DNA of 64,000 bases from Heliocidaris tuberculata (GCA_025618425.1 CM046845.1:31369899-31433898); one strand, 5' to 3'. Positions 9,301 to 18,094 are shown, counted from the first letter of the stretch. Notes: generated from the letters alone by a model not told the origin. A program made the numbers and translations.

Positions 9301-10807
9301 CACCAAGAAGTTTGTTAGACATATGTGACTGCTATGTAACCGTTCAATTATATTCATGTGTTAAATGAGGGTACACAGGTGTAGACCTTTACTTTAGCTA
9401 AAGTAAAAAAAAAAAAAAATATTGAAACATAAAGAGGATAATCTGATTTGAGATGTCACATTTAGAAAGGGTTCTTGTTTCACAAAATCAGTAAAAATTT
9501 AACTGTTTTGGTAAGCTTTTTGTTAAAATTGTTGAATTTTAGTTGATGACTAGGAAGATACTAGCAGTACTAAGCTACTGTTAAGTTTTCTTTTCCTCCT
9601 CAATTGGAATATTAAAACAAATGAAAGGTGAAAAATAATATGTGCATGTACATGCATGCCTGGCCTGCCCTGCCTGGCATGTAAATTCCAACTATGTCAA
9701 TATGTACCAGACATGTGTAAAACCTGTGAGGGTTATGTGTCTGCAGGTGTATCACAATCTCAAAGCGTTATGCTGAGATGTAAACAGCCTTAAAGTATGC
9801 TTTTGCAAGGATGGAATCATTTGATATTATCATGTTTCATGCTTCCAAATCATGTTTGTTTACTTATGATGCGTGTCTGTAAAACAGATGGAAGCCCCTA
9901 CTAGCCAATATGCCTCAGGGTACAAACCTGTTTGGCACGTTCACACTCTGTTTAGATGTGTTTTAATACACCTGCCTTCATCATCATAGCCTAAAGGGAA
10001 CATTCCCTTCCAACAATTCTCAGTTTGTCAGATTGATGTCGCCATGTTGTTATCTGCTTGTGTGGTACACTGTCTGCAGATCCTGATGTTTACCATCATT
10101 TGACTGTGTAAAATTTTGATAATTAAAGGAAATATCTCACAAGGTCTTCATATGTCATCTGAAATATGGATCTGTTTTCAGAAATTTAATTATATTGCAT
10201 GAATGTAATTCATATAGATTTAATCCTCTTTCTCATTTTATCCCCTCTTCTCCACCCTCCCTCTCCTGTCCTCTCCATCTCTTCCCTCTTCTATATTCTG
10301 TTTCTCATATCCCCCCTCTCTCTATTTCCCCTCCCTCCCCCTCTCTCTTTATTCTCTCTCTCTTCCTCTCTCCCTCATTCTCCCTCTCTCTTCCTTGCTT
10401 TCCCTTGTTGTCCCTCTGTTCCTCCCTCTCTCTCCCTAATAATCTTCCTTCCCTTTCTTTCTTTCACCCTCTCTTCTGTCCATTCTGTACTGTTTTTCCT
10501 CTCTGTATCACTTTTCCCTGTATTTTTCTCTTCTCACTATACATATATCACTCTCCCCTGTACACTCCTTCTCTTTACTCAATTTATCTTTATTCTGCAT
10601 CTCTCTCCATCTCTATCTCTCTCTCTCTCTCTTTTCCTCTCTCCTTATCTCTTTCACCACCCTTACTGTATCTTTGTACCCACTAGCATCAGTCACTATG
10701 TAATAGTGATGTCCATGATCCTCTTCATCATGCTACTCCTACTCCTAGCCAGACTCATCACTACGTTGTCATGGAAACGATCATCCAAGAAACATCACGT
10801 CAGGTGA
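229..10807 (+). CDS. PIGN: PIGN, GPI ethanolamine phosphate transferase 1, 3' part (seven coding exons)
   Basis: PIGN is a multi-pass ER membrane enzyme that transfers ethanolamine phosphate from phosphatidylethanolamine to the first mannose of the GPI precursor. The window carries its C-terminal membrane domain only; the N-terminal catalytic, alkaline-phosphatase-like part lies upstream. The join is 229-320, 4065-4382, 4868-4958, 5646-5794, 6420-6495, 7633-7802 and 10687-10807, which totals 1017 nt, or 338 residues plus TGA. All introns have GT/AG ends and all phases agree. About ten hydrophobic segments are visible. The strongest family match is the run [20 protein letters not shown], which forms only when exons 4 and 5 are joined, and the last-exon motif [11 protein letters not shown]. 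The tail [10 protein letters not shown] is basic and probably cytosolic. No frameshift or premature stop is seen in the exons. The identification comes from memory of the vertebrate protein; no alignment was run. Confidence 0.95.
814..1122 (+). repeat. Tandem repeat, three copies, 103-bp period
   Basis: Units begin at 814, 917 and 1020 with TATCCTAA, then contain GTAGATGTATTTACTATC and end with ATGATTTTCAACAACTATG. The spacing is exactly 103 bp each time, with a few substitutions per copy. The array lies in the first PIGN intron of the window; no coding potential is seen. Confidence 0.9.
1766..1999. repeat. Foldback with two interlocked inverted repeats
   Basis: Arm 1766-1808 (CCAGAAAACCTAAGGCTCC) pairs with 1927-1970 (GGAGCCTTAGGTTTTTCTGG). 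A second pair, 1845-1868 (ATCTTTTATTTGTAGTCTTG) and 1976-1999, straddles the first. The order is A, B, A', B', so both stems cannot nest simply. Confidence 0.75.
2020..2370. repeat. Degenerate C-rich minisatellite followed by its G-rich reverse-orientation counterpart
   Basis: From about 2020 to 2190 the sequence repeats motifs such as GGATAATATCCCC and GGACTACTATTCCC. From 2190 to 2360 it repeats the opposite strand, such as GGGTTATTGTCC. Both halves contain a 15-20 nt mononucleotide run (C at about 2050, G at about 2224). The motif matches the cleaner array at 47,651-47,794. Confidence 0.65.
2377..2523. mobile_element. ~147-bp foldback element, copy 1 of the GGGCC-TTTCATAAAA family
   Basis: The element starts GGGCCCTGTTTCATAAAAC and ends with the inverted form GTTTTATGAAACGGCCC. 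The interior carries TAACC(T)ACTGAAATC and GATTAGCTGAGAGCAAATTT, which are shared with the other copies. There is no coding capacity. The structure resembles a MITE, but no clear target duplication is visible. Confidence 0.8.
3480..3895 (-). repeat. ~410-bp dispersed repeat, copy 1
   Basis: The reverse complement aligns with 44,272-44,690. Shared landmarks are AACAGCTGAAATGTTC-type sequence, TGTCCCCT and a CAGAACTCAA.CTT..CTTTA end. It lies in a PIGN intron. It contains a short open frame at 3686-3898, which I regard as chance because the second copy does not preserve it. Confidence 0.75.
4065..4382 (+). CDS. PIGN: PIGN coding exon, multi-spanning segment
   Basis: The acceptor is at 4063-4064 and the donor GTATCC starts at 4383. 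The 318-nt exon is phase 2 in and phase 2 out. It encodes three or four membrane segments, including [20 protein letters not shown] and a second stretch beginning [21 protein letters not shown] longer frame that opens at the ATG at 4057 reads through both splice sites to 4530. Its first codons and its tail after residue LLSTS are intronic. Confidence 0.94.
4383..4867 (+). other. PIGN: PIGN intron with 145-bp foldback at 4666-4810
   Basis: The only structure seen is an imperfect palindrome. GAGCCTCTTTGCATAAAGAG begins the left arm, and the right arm ends GCAACTCTCTGTGCAAGAAGCCTC (4787-4810). The element also contains GATTGGTTG. It resembles the MITE-like foldbacks in layout but has different ends. 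Confidence 0.7.
4868..4958 (+). CDS. PIGN: PIGN coding exon (91 nt)
   Basis: The acceptor CAG ends at 4867 and the donor GTGAGA starts at 4959. The first base completes a serine codon with the previous exon, giving LLSTS-HEGLF, which matches the LLSTGYEALF-type motif of PIGN. The rest is a Cys- and Phe-rich membrane span followed by a polar loop ending NLNQQQTDK. The exon leaves in phase 0. Confidence 0.92.
5415..5610 (-). mobile_element. tRNA-derived SINE (family A), minus strand
   Basis: Read on the minus strand from 5610, it begins GGAGGCGCAATGGCTCAGTG (box A) and has GGGTTCGAAACC (box B). A conserved body, TAGTGCCCTTTGGTAAGGCA, follows, then a tail ending near CAGTCAGGTAAAA. The acceptor stem has no matching 3' strand, so it is not a working tRNA gene. 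The same family is at 30,441. Confidence 0.85.
5646..5794 (+). CDS. PIGN: PIGN coding exon (149 nt)
   Basis: The acceptor TTTAG ends at 5645 and the donor GTAACA starts at 5795. The exon encodes a hydrophilic loop, then the span [20 protein letters not shown], and ends IASIN plus two bases of a serine codon. The [11 protein letters not shown] motif is highly characteristic of PIGN. A ~45-bp copy of this exon's end, with a GT after it, lies about 140 bp downstream. Confidence 0.95.
5899..5945 (+). pseudogene. Partial duplicate of the end of the PIGN 5646-5794 exon
   Basis: GCTTTCTTTGGAACTAGAAA and the following ATTGCCAGTATTTACAGGTAGCAG closely match 5757-5801, including the donor position. 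There is no upstream exon part and no plausible acceptor, so this is a non-functional duplicate. Confidence 0.75.
6001..6132 (+). repeat. Degenerate C-rich minisatellite
   Basis: This stretch holds loosely repeated GACAACTATCCC, GAACGATACCCTT, GGACTGCTCCCCT and AGGACAATTCCATCC units of 13-16 bp. They resemble the cleaner array at 47,651-47,794. Confidence 0.55.
6160..6356. repeat. Array of alternating inverted repeats
   Basis: The motif TTTATCAC.CTCATACATGTTTA occurs in forward orientation at 6168, 6250 and 6317. Its reverse complement (AAACATGTATGAGTGTGATA) occurs at 6221 and 6288. The order is forward, reverse, forward, reverse, forward, with AAGTATTA spacers. The array can fold into one or two hairpins just upstream of the PIGN 6420 exon. 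Confidence 0.85.
6420..6495 (+). CDS. PIGN: PIGN coding exon (76 nt)
   Basis: The acceptor TCTTACAG ends at 6419 and the donor GTAATT starts at 6496. It encodes [20 protein letters not shown] and then SLLLMK, which is diagnostic of PIGN. A competing AG at 6371-6372 (CTTGCAG) would add non-conserved sequence in the wrong phase, so 6420 is preferred. Confidence 0.94.
6735..6966 (-). mobile_element. SINE family B, 3' part, minus strand
   Basis: On the minus strand it carries the core ATTAATCCACATTTGCCACT followed by CTCCACCCAGGTG, shared with 22,080, 32,910 and 36,000. The downstream part diverges from the other copies. The tRNA-like head is missing. A pyrimidine-rich tract (about 6600-6730) lies beside it. 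Confidence 0.7.
7120..7604 (+). pseudogene. Three decayed tandem copies of the PIGN 7633-7802 exon
   Basis: The first two thirds of the downstream exon plus its acceptor region occur three more times, at about 7120-7293, 7294-7437 and 7438-7597. Each unit begins near a TTGATC...TGAATCT..TTTTATATT motif and is about 144-170 bp. Copy 1 still reads [20 protein letters not shown], but its acceptor adds two bases, so splicing in would give an immediate TGA. Copy 2 lacks the exon start and has a shifted frame with TAG. Copy 3 has lost two bases (CTACTACAGCATG instead of CTACTGGTGGCATG). None keeps the MALHFFFLV part or a donor. They are pseudo-exons. Confidence 0.85.
7633..7802 (+). CDS. PIGN: PIGN coding exon (170 nt), intact copy of a tandem exon array
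   Basis: The acceptor TTGTTTAG ends at 7632 and the donor GTAGGT starts at 7803. The exon encodes [20 protein letters not shown], then a second span, the conserved [12 protein letters not shown] and SGSWLEIGT. It is the only one of four tandem copies that keeps the frame, the 3' third and a donor. Confidence 0.95.
7803..10686 (+). other. PIGN: Last PIGN intron (2.9 kb)
   Basis: This intron contains a degenerate G/C-rich stretch (about 8345-8490) with GGGGTAGTTGTCC-like units of the minisatellite family, A-runs at 8883 and 9406, and a long pyrimidine tract (10,225-10,680). Several short open frames are present, but none resembles a known protein. Confidence 0.7.
10225..10680 (+). repeat. Polypyrimidine (CTCTCC-type) low-complexity tract
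   Basis: About 450 nt are almost entirely C and T on the + strand, with pure (TC)n at about 10,605-10,632. The tract ends directly at the acceptor of the last PIGN exon, so it acts as an unusually long pyrimidine tract for that splice site. Confidence 0.85.
10687..10807 (+). CDS. PIGN: PIGN last coding exon with stop codon
   Basis: The acceptor CACTAG ends at 10686 and the stop TGA is at 10805-10807. The exon encodes [11 protein letters not shown], a Leu-rich final membrane span and the basic tail [10 protein letters not shown]. The ~460-bp pyrimidine tract before it has no stop in the same frame. A continuous frame of 202 codons from 10199 therefore runs into the exon, but the conserved protein begins only at the splice junction. 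Confidence 0.95.
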
Positions 10808-10912
10808 ATCAGAGAACCATGTATCACCAGTGAGATGTACTCTGCTACACATAAAAAAGAGTAGATGCTTCGGTGACTTCTAGATGGTGATCCAATATTT
10901 ACTCTCTTTTTT

Positions 10913-10943
<31 letters not shown>

Positions 10944-12390
10944 GGGGGGGGGGGGGGGGTCAATGACAAAGGATTAGGGCTTGGGTTGTGATATGGTGTT
11001 AGGTTAGGTTAGGGGTAAGGGTTATATATGGTATTAGGTTCAAGTTAGGAATTCTATTAGAACTAGAAATTGAACGTGGAGCAATTGTTTTCAGAGCATG
11101 CTGTCAAGCCTTCGAGATACAAGATAACCTTGTTCAGTTTTGTATTGGACAATTTCTTTTGCAATTCTGATTAACTTCTTTGTATTCAGTGAAGTCCCAG
11201 TTGCCTTCTCATTGTCACATTGGATGGTGGATTACCTAGTAAGATTCAGTTCAGTTGTGTTTACTCAGGTTATTGGTTTTTATAAATAACTGCAATAGTT
11301 ACAGTCTGGAAAGAGGGGAATGTCATTAGCTGCATGAGTTAGAATTGTTGAGCCCCACACTAGTAAAAGGAATAATTGTAGTTGTAGTGATGATAGTGTT
11401 ATTATATCATGATATAAAAGACATAAAAATATCTGGATCAGGCACTGGGGTGGCCATCAGGATAAAATCTTCAATGAAAGGTTGAAAATCCTAAAAAGTA
11501 ATCATAATCCCTCCCTTTTTGTTGAAAGATAAATGAATGAAAAATTTGAATCAAATCATATCTGGCATTATGTCTATATCTCATCAATCATGGTACATGT
11601 ATGTAGACATATGCATTCTTATCATGTGAGCAAACAAGAATCAATTAGTTCATTGATGGTAATATTGTGGAGATTTTGCTTATTATCTCAAATAGAAATG
11701 TATTATCATATCTTCAATGTCAATTCTATTATGACCATAGAATTGAACATGCAAATAATTAGTGCAATATCTATAAGATTTTTTTTTTAGAGTAATCTTT
11801 CAAAAAAATTTGCCCTCAAGGAACTGATTTGGTTTGCTCCCAAGAAGCTGTTGATGGCCTCAGTCATGAATTATAGTCAGTGTTCAGAACAAGTTGAGAT
11901 TCATCTTGATGAGAGGATGTGCTGTCTTGGTTTTATGCAGTACCCCGAGACTGTGGTAGGAACAGATTTGTGTCTGTAATTCTAATTTTAAAAGGTCTTC
12001 TCTTATTCTCTCCTTGCAATGTTGAAAAATAAAATCCAGAACCTATACTGAATTTTTAAGACTTCAGATAAATGGTACCACCAATTTTCAAATAAAACTT
12101 GCATTAGTTTAGTATTGAGTACTGGATGAGTAATAAACAGAAACGTGAGAGATTCGAGACTCTCATCAAATATCCATAGGTCCCATATATACATATATAT
12201 TTTTTGTGCTATATAGTGAATGTGATCTTCAGCAGGTTTTTGTAAATTGGCTCGTCCAAAGCCCAAATCACTAGATAGTGCATGATAAACAATGCACAAT
12301 ATATTTTTTTAGCTAGATTCTCTCAAATTGGAGTTACACCAACAGAATTCCAAGACAACCCTGACTGTAAAACACAGGTTCTATTGATAA
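10808..12390 (+). other. PIGN 3' flank / probable 3' UTR, no other gene seen
   Basis: A T-run followed by a G-run lies at about 10,907-10,959. AATAAA hexamers occur at 12,028-12,033 and, further on, at 13,765-13,770. Either could be the polyadenylation signal of PIGN, and the sequence does not decide between them. The rest is AT-rich. Confidence 0.5.
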
Positions 12391-12845
12391 CAGTGTTGGG
12401 TACCTTGAGATCGATCTTGATCTCGAGACCAGTCTCGAGATTGGCATCAGTAACCTCGATCTTGTTCTTGATCTCGAAGGTGTTGGTCTTGATCTTGATC
12501 TTGATCTCGGAGCTTCTGTTCTCGGAATTTTCGCTCGAGATCGCTCAAGATCAACATTGTTATTACGTAAATTATCAAACGAAAAAGCTTTTAAAATCGT
12601 TCACCAATCGGCGAAAACACGACTCAGTGTTGGGTACCTCGAGATTGATCTTGATCTCGAGACCAGTCTGCAGGTCGGCATCAGTAACCTCGATCTTGAT
12701 CTTGATCTCGGACATATCTGATCTTGATCTCAGATGTTCTAATCTCGATCTTGAGCTGCAGATCTTGATCTTGATCTGGATCTCGGACTGTCTGATCTTG
12801 ATCTTGATCTTGATCTCGGACCCTCTGGTCTTGGACCCAACACTG
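12391..12845. mobile_element. Non-autonomous hAT-like DNA transposon (455 bp)
   Basis: The left end is CAGTGTTGGGT and the right end is its perfect inverse, ACCCAACACTG. The flanks are ATTGATAA (12,383-12,390) and ATTAATAA (12,846-12,853), an 8-bp target duplication with one difference. Both the CAGTG end and the 8-bp duplication are typical of hAT elements. The interior is a (GATCTT/GATCTC)n hexamer satellite. The left ~90 bp, starting CAGTGTTGGGTACC, are repeated directly at 12,625. There is no transposase. Confidence 0.8.
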
Positions 12846-12871
12846 ATTAATAATAATAGTGGTGGCCTCTT

Positions 12872-12898
12872 ATATATATATATATATATATATATATT
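12872..12898. repeat. (TA)n microsatellite
   Basis: An uninterrupted run of alternating T and A lies just beyond the hAT-like element. Confidence 0.9.
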
Positions 12899-13033
12899 GC
12901 TCAGGTCCGTCACCCTGTGACACTCATGGTGCTCCAACATCATTACCCCTAATTTCACCTAAATGATCAAATGATCAAAGCTGAGCTCTGGAAAGAAATT
13001 AGAACTGACAAGTACATGCAATTTTCTTCGGGG

Positions 13034-13168
13034 CCGCTTGCTATTCATAAGAACCGCTATTCATAGAAAACCGCAATTTATTTAACACATGTTATGAATA
13101 GCGGTCCTTATGAGTAGTTATGAATAGTGGTCCTTATGAATGGATATCCTTATGACTAGCGAGGTTAC
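13034..13168. repeat. Foldback with internal 27-bp direct repeats
   Basis: GCTATTCATAAGAACCGCTA on the left pairs with TATGAATAGCGGTCCTTATG (13,092) and again with TATGAATAGTGGTCCTTATG (13,119). A third degenerate TATCCTTATGACTAGC follows. The sequence between the arms is short and AT-rich. Confidence 0.7.
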
Positions 13169-13169
13169 C

Positions 13170-14422
13170 CCATTTTCTTTGGGATTTAAAGTCTTTCTCA
13201 TATGTGTCATCTGAGTTTTTAAATATTTTTGTACAAATATTGCCATAAAGAAAGAAAGAAAAAAAAAAAAAACCCAGAAAAAAACAAACCAACAGAATAT
13301 TATGTTTTTAAAATTTATCTACCCCATCCACTTTATCTGTTTTCATGCTGTAAAATAGTATTCATCAGATGTTAATGAATGCTATGTTTGTGAGGCCTTA
13401 TATGTTGTTTACACTTATACTTTCCTGTACTTTTGTTTACATTTATCTTTTAAAGATGAATATTCTCTTGTAATGAAGGTTGAAGAGAGAAATTAGATGG
13501 ATACAGCCAGATTCAATCATGCCATATTTTATATTCTTATTTTTTTCCTAAACTGGAAAAAATGGAGATTGACAATCCCACCCAAAATACATGTATTGCT
13601 CTGTGGGCTTTCAGTTATAATGTGAGAATGTTGCTGTTTGCTTTTTTTCTGAGAAAAAATGGTATACTGATGAATGTAATAATTTGTTTAGGTGATGTCA
13701 AAATGAATTGTATCCCAAATAAAAAAATGTGTGTGACGAAAATCCTTTCATTCCTCTTCATGAGAATAAAACGAATTATTTGACACTATTATGTATGGAG
13801 TGTGATATATAGCTTTGTCTTGTTCTGTGCTACTGCTTCTGGAGATAGCTGTAAAGAGCTCCATCTTGTGTTTACAGTTAGAACATTTTAATCTCCTTGT
13901 ATGACTGAAATCTAATTTCCATTTACAATTTTTAAAAATCATTTGCATTATATGAACCCCCCCTCTCTCTCTCTCTCTCTATTTATCTTTTAGTGATCAT
14001 GAACTCTGTAATCTCATTGGTCAATCATGTCTTTGATAAAATCCTGTATTACGGTCACTGAATATTTCCCGTATTCCGTGAATGACGTCATATGTCGCTG
14101 TTGTTGTTTTTATGTTTTGCATTGTTGTTGATATTTGTGCGCATGTGCTAAATCCATCCCTTAATATTTCCCGTATTCCGTGATGACGTTATCATCACGC
14201 GGTGAGTAGACCAAAGTTTCTGAAATTTGAATTGTTTTCATCGTAACTTTACCAATGAGATTACACTACAGAATTCTTGTAGATCTGCACTTGAAAATAT
14301 AATCGTTCCCCCCCCCCCCCCCCCCAGCTTGTTCTCATGGAATATGGCACCAGACCGTAGATATTTTCCCGTATTTCGTGAACAAACAGGGGGTAACTAA
14401 TATTATCTCCCTCCCCTCTCTC

Positions 14423-14455
<33 letters not shown>

Positions 14456-14517
14456 CTCTCTCCCTCTCTTGCTCCCTCCCTCTTCCCCTCTTTTCGTTCT
14501 TAACCATGTTAAAGGTT
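13170..14517 (+). other. Non-coding interval
   Basis: This interval holds an A-rich run at about 13,250, a possible polyadenylation hexamer at 13,765, a (CT)n tract at 13,961-13,981, a C-run at 14,310-14,325 and CT-rich sequence at 14,407-14,490. A motif of the form TTTCCCGTATTCCGTGA recurs at about 14,065, 14,167 and (TTTCCCGTATTTCGTGA) 14,365. No gene is recognised. Confidence 0.6.
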
Positions 14518-14526
14518 CAGTGTAAC

Positions 14527-14853
14527 GGGGTCGGGCGAACTCGGCACTAGGGCGAACTCGGCACTCCGCGGTGACTATGTTTCAAGAGTTGAAGTCCACG
14601 CTACGCACCGTACCCTTTTTTAGCCTTAAATTTCATGTTTTGCATAATTTTACTTCTTGAAATTGTCAACATTACTTCTTTGCTAATCATTTTACACATT
14701 GATATCAAATAGTTTGAATTTAAGTGTTTTGAAATGTGTAATTAAATGCGAAATTCAACACAAGTGTTTGCGATCACTTTAACTCTCTGGGCTCACTCCG
14801 CGGCGATTTTCCGCCAAGGCCGAGTTCGCCCCAGTGCCGAGTTAGCCCGCATC
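14527..14853. mobile_element. Mutator-like non-autonomous element (327 bp) with 9-bp target duplication
   Basis: It is flanked by a perfect 9-bp direct repeat, CAGTGTAAC (14,518-14,526 and 14,854-14,862). The inverted ends share GGGC.AACTCGGCACT followed by GGGCGAACTCGGC and a CCGCGG-like block, so the arms extend roughly 45 bp. The ends are markedly GC-rich compared with the AT-rich interior. A 9-bp duplication with long inverted ends is the pattern of Mutator-like elements. No transposase is present. Confidence 0.78.
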
Positions 14854-14862
14854 CAGTGTAAC

Positions 14863-15938
14863 ATACTAAACCAACATCTTTAAACATTTGTACTTCTTCA
14901 GCGATAGTACAGTACATGTATTTTAATTAATGTGTACTTTAAAAAAAAAGTCTTTTGAGGAAAGAAAAAAAAAAACGTTTTCACCAAACTTTAATGACCA
15001 TTTATGAAGAAAATTACTGATTTGAACAGTATTTTCAGTATTGTTTAGAGAAAATGCTTGAAGTTAGTTATTCTTAAATCATTGCAATAGAGATAAACTT
15101 AACTTAATATATTGTGTTCTCTAAAATAAATTATCATTAATATGAGGAGAGAATAGGTGTTTTGTTAAAGGAGCATCATCGCCTAAATCATCACTGCCCT
15201 GAAAATTCAATATGGCGAGGGGTGTGGCCTATTTCTGCCCCAAAGCCTCAAAAGACTTTGGACAAATAATTTCTGTGTTAAAATTCAAACAGATCAATAA
15301 AATTTTGTAGTTCCAGTTTCAAAAGTGAATACAGGCAAAAATGTTTGTAAACCGCGAAAGTCCACGATCCACCGGGAATGTAACTTATGGCGTCTACTAA
15401 TTTTTTTTTTAATCTAAAGGAGAGGGGATTGGGGAGTGCTTGAGGCCAATTTTTTTCTGTGTGAATCCGTCAATGAGTTCCATGGTTTGGACAGAGGAGG
15501 ACCATTAAATGAATGTAGAATTTCAGATTCAGATTTTTATTTATAGGTAGATGATTGACGTGTGAAATTTGTAAATGAATTACAATAGGGCTACTTCGTC
15601 CTTCAAGTTTCATGTAATTATCATAACTCGATTATTATCTTTAACTCATGAAAACCAAAAGAAAAATCAAATTCACATAGAAACAATTCTGACCTTCATG
15701 TGAAAACTTCACCATATTCCATTCATGAAGATGGTGACGATAATGAGCAATCTGGATTGTTCAAGTATTATCATTGTCTCCTTTAGAACTGCATTTTGAC
15801 TTTCCCTTTCATACGTTTTGTTTTCTCTCTAAATTTCTCTTTGATCACTTTGATAATACATTGCAGGAGCGGATCCAGAAAGATCACGGGATCCGGATCC
15901 TTCCCCCTTTATTGTGCTTGTCATAGGTTTTTGTAACC
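14863..15938 (+). other. Non-coding interval
   Basis: AT-rich sequence with A-runs at 14,941 and 14,966. A GGATCC-containing stretch at 15,868-15,903 looks like a repeat end. No gene is recognised. Confidence 0.5.
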
Positions 15939-16084
15939 TGGGCCTTGTTTCATAAAACTTATTATCGATATCGATAACTGCTCAATTTCTTTGACAAATT
16001 TGCCAATCAGATTCAAGGATTTCAGTAGCTTATAACAATTATTGTAACGTGTTACTGATAACAAGTTTCATGAAACAGGGCCCT
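15939..16084. mobile_element. Foldback element, copy 2 of the GGGCC-TTTCATAAAA family
   Basis: It starts GGGCCTTGTTTCATAAAACT and ends AAGTTTCATGAAACAGGGCCC. It contains GCCAATCAGATTCAAGGATT and TCAGTAGCTTATAAC, the reverse complement of the interior of copy 1. It is therefore inserted in the opposite orientation. Confidence 0.82.
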
Positions 16085-16134
16085 GGACCCCATGTTTGCC
16101 TGATAACCTGTATTTATTTTGTTGGGTTTTGTGT

Positions 16135-16232
16135 GCGCGTGTGTGTGTGTGTGTGTTTTGTGTGTTTTTTTTTTTCTTTTTTTGTCAGAGACTTTGGGGG
16201 GGGGGGAATTCCCCCCCCCTCCTTTTTTGTAG
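16135..16232. repeat. (GT)n, T-run, G-run and C-run cluster
   Basis: (GT)n covers about 16,135-16,154, followed by T-runs, then about ten G (from 16,195) and nine C (from 16,211). The G and C runs can pair with each other. The short open frames across this region are low-complexity artefacts. Confidence 0.8.
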
Positions 16233-18092
16233 AAATTTTTTGGATTTGCCTCTGCAACGTATCGGAGGAGTGCCAAAGATAATCAAATCTTTTAATATGT
16301 AATTGTCACTCCATACAAGGTTTTTTTTCCCCCTTTCTCTTTTATTTCAGAGAGTATATTATACATATATACCCAACCAATGAAAGTTTTCTGTTTTATT
16401 ATACCCTCTTTCATTTCTGTCCCAAATGTTCGTTTGCTGACGAGTTGATCATATTCACCTGGCTTGTTTACTCATACAAACGTATAATTGCGATACCTAC
16501 ACCTGTACCATACTTACAGAAAGACGTTAAGTTCCCAGACAAAACGGTACATGCATTTTAACGAGCTCGACCGTATAATTAGTTAATGTCTTAACTAACA
16601 TTGGTTTATGTTTCATATCCACTTGCTCAACCACATTGGTTTCTCAACAGTTGGGTTATAGAGAGCATGCCAGACATCCTTGGGGGGTGAAGTAACATGG
16701 AGGAGGGGGTCGCTTACACACATACCTGGATTGCTCCAGCACATAGATTAAGAGGATTTGTTATGTGGAGACAGAAATATTCAGGTTCCTTAAAATATAG
16801 GGTGGCATTTTGATCTGCGTGGAGCCGTGAGTGGTTTGCTTTTGATGATTAATTAATACCAGCTCAAAGATGTACGTCTAAAGGCTCCCAAGTGTCGCCA
16901 CTCATTCCCTCCTACTTCCATTAAATAGGAGAACACGTTCTTGGCTCTCGTACAAGTTCATGAGTAGTGCCCTAACACAGGGGTGTTCACGGGGGGTGAA
17001 GGAGTAAACGCCCCTTTCGGTCCACTTGCCCCGGTGCATTCAGTCATAAATCCCAGCATACAAGGAATAGCATATTGAAACTATAGTCATAATTACGTCC
17101 ATCACATTTCCAGCTTTTGCTTTTAGACGGACCACCTTAAAATGATGTGGTAATGATGCATGATCAAATAAATTAAAGAATTATCACCCCCACCACCTCC
17201 AGATGATCTGCATATACGGGTGCCGCCATTTTTAAGGTATCCCATATAGTAGACTCATACGACTGATTGTTCGTGTCTGGCGCTATCAATATCATTGACG
17301 AAACTAAAAAAAAAGGCGGAGTCAAACCAACAAAACCATACATGAACAAAAAAAAAAAAAAAAAAAAAAAAAAGAATCAATACAATCACGCTGTGATAAT
17401 ACGTGTAAATTTCCTCTATCAACCAGAGTAAAAATATTGACCCCGAAATACAATGCAGAAAAAAAAGAAGAATAAGATTATCGTCATGATAATTATAATA
17501 TACCTTCCTTACATTTATATATTTCAACTTTGCTGATGGTCATGATGGGAAATCATTTTTTTTTTTATATGATGAATTATAATACATGAGTCTCGGACTA
17601 TATGAACAGTCCATTTGCAATCTTAATGACCACATGAAAATATGTTTCAAATTTGTAATACTGTATGATCCTACTTTTACAACAACAACAAAAAATCCAT
17701 CAGGTCAATCATGAGTTTCATGTTGAAAGTTTCCATATTTGCATATTTAACTCACATAAAGACAATGAAAAAAGACGAGGGAAAGGAAAGAGCATGAATA
17801 AAAACATATTTAGACGGAAGAAGATGGGAAGAAGATGTAATTATGATTGTTTATCAAAATGTCATCATAAACTTATAATTCAACATATCGGGCAAGATTC
17901 CAGTACGTGGGTTTTCCCGAGCTAGTAGCCTTTTGTAAACTTTGCCTGAATACCAGGCCAAGATGATTGTATCTAGGCTATAGATGGTTACTAACAACAC
18001 CGTACAGTTTTATTGAGATAAAAACGATAGTCGATGTGTAAGGTTATGATACATCAAACAGTGGTGGTTTATTTTCGTTCAAGTTTAGATTA
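16233..18092 (+). other. Non-coding interval
   Basis: Mixed AT-rich sequence with an A-run of about 27 at 17,347. The stretch 16,660-17,060 is somewhat richer in G and C and contains no recognisable exon. Confidence 0.5.
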
Positions 18093-18094
18093 TA

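Noticed and set aside
10195..10686. 163-codon Ser/Pro/Leu frame
   Set aside because: It is the pyrimidine tract of the last PIGN intron in another frame.
12282..12958. 212-codon and 127-codon frames on opposite strands
   Set aside because: Both run through the GATCTT/GATCTC hexamer interior of the hAT-like element and are repeat artefacts. There is no transposase motif.
17347..17373. Long A-run as a processed-pseudogene tail
   Set aside because: No coding or repeat body precedes it on either strand.
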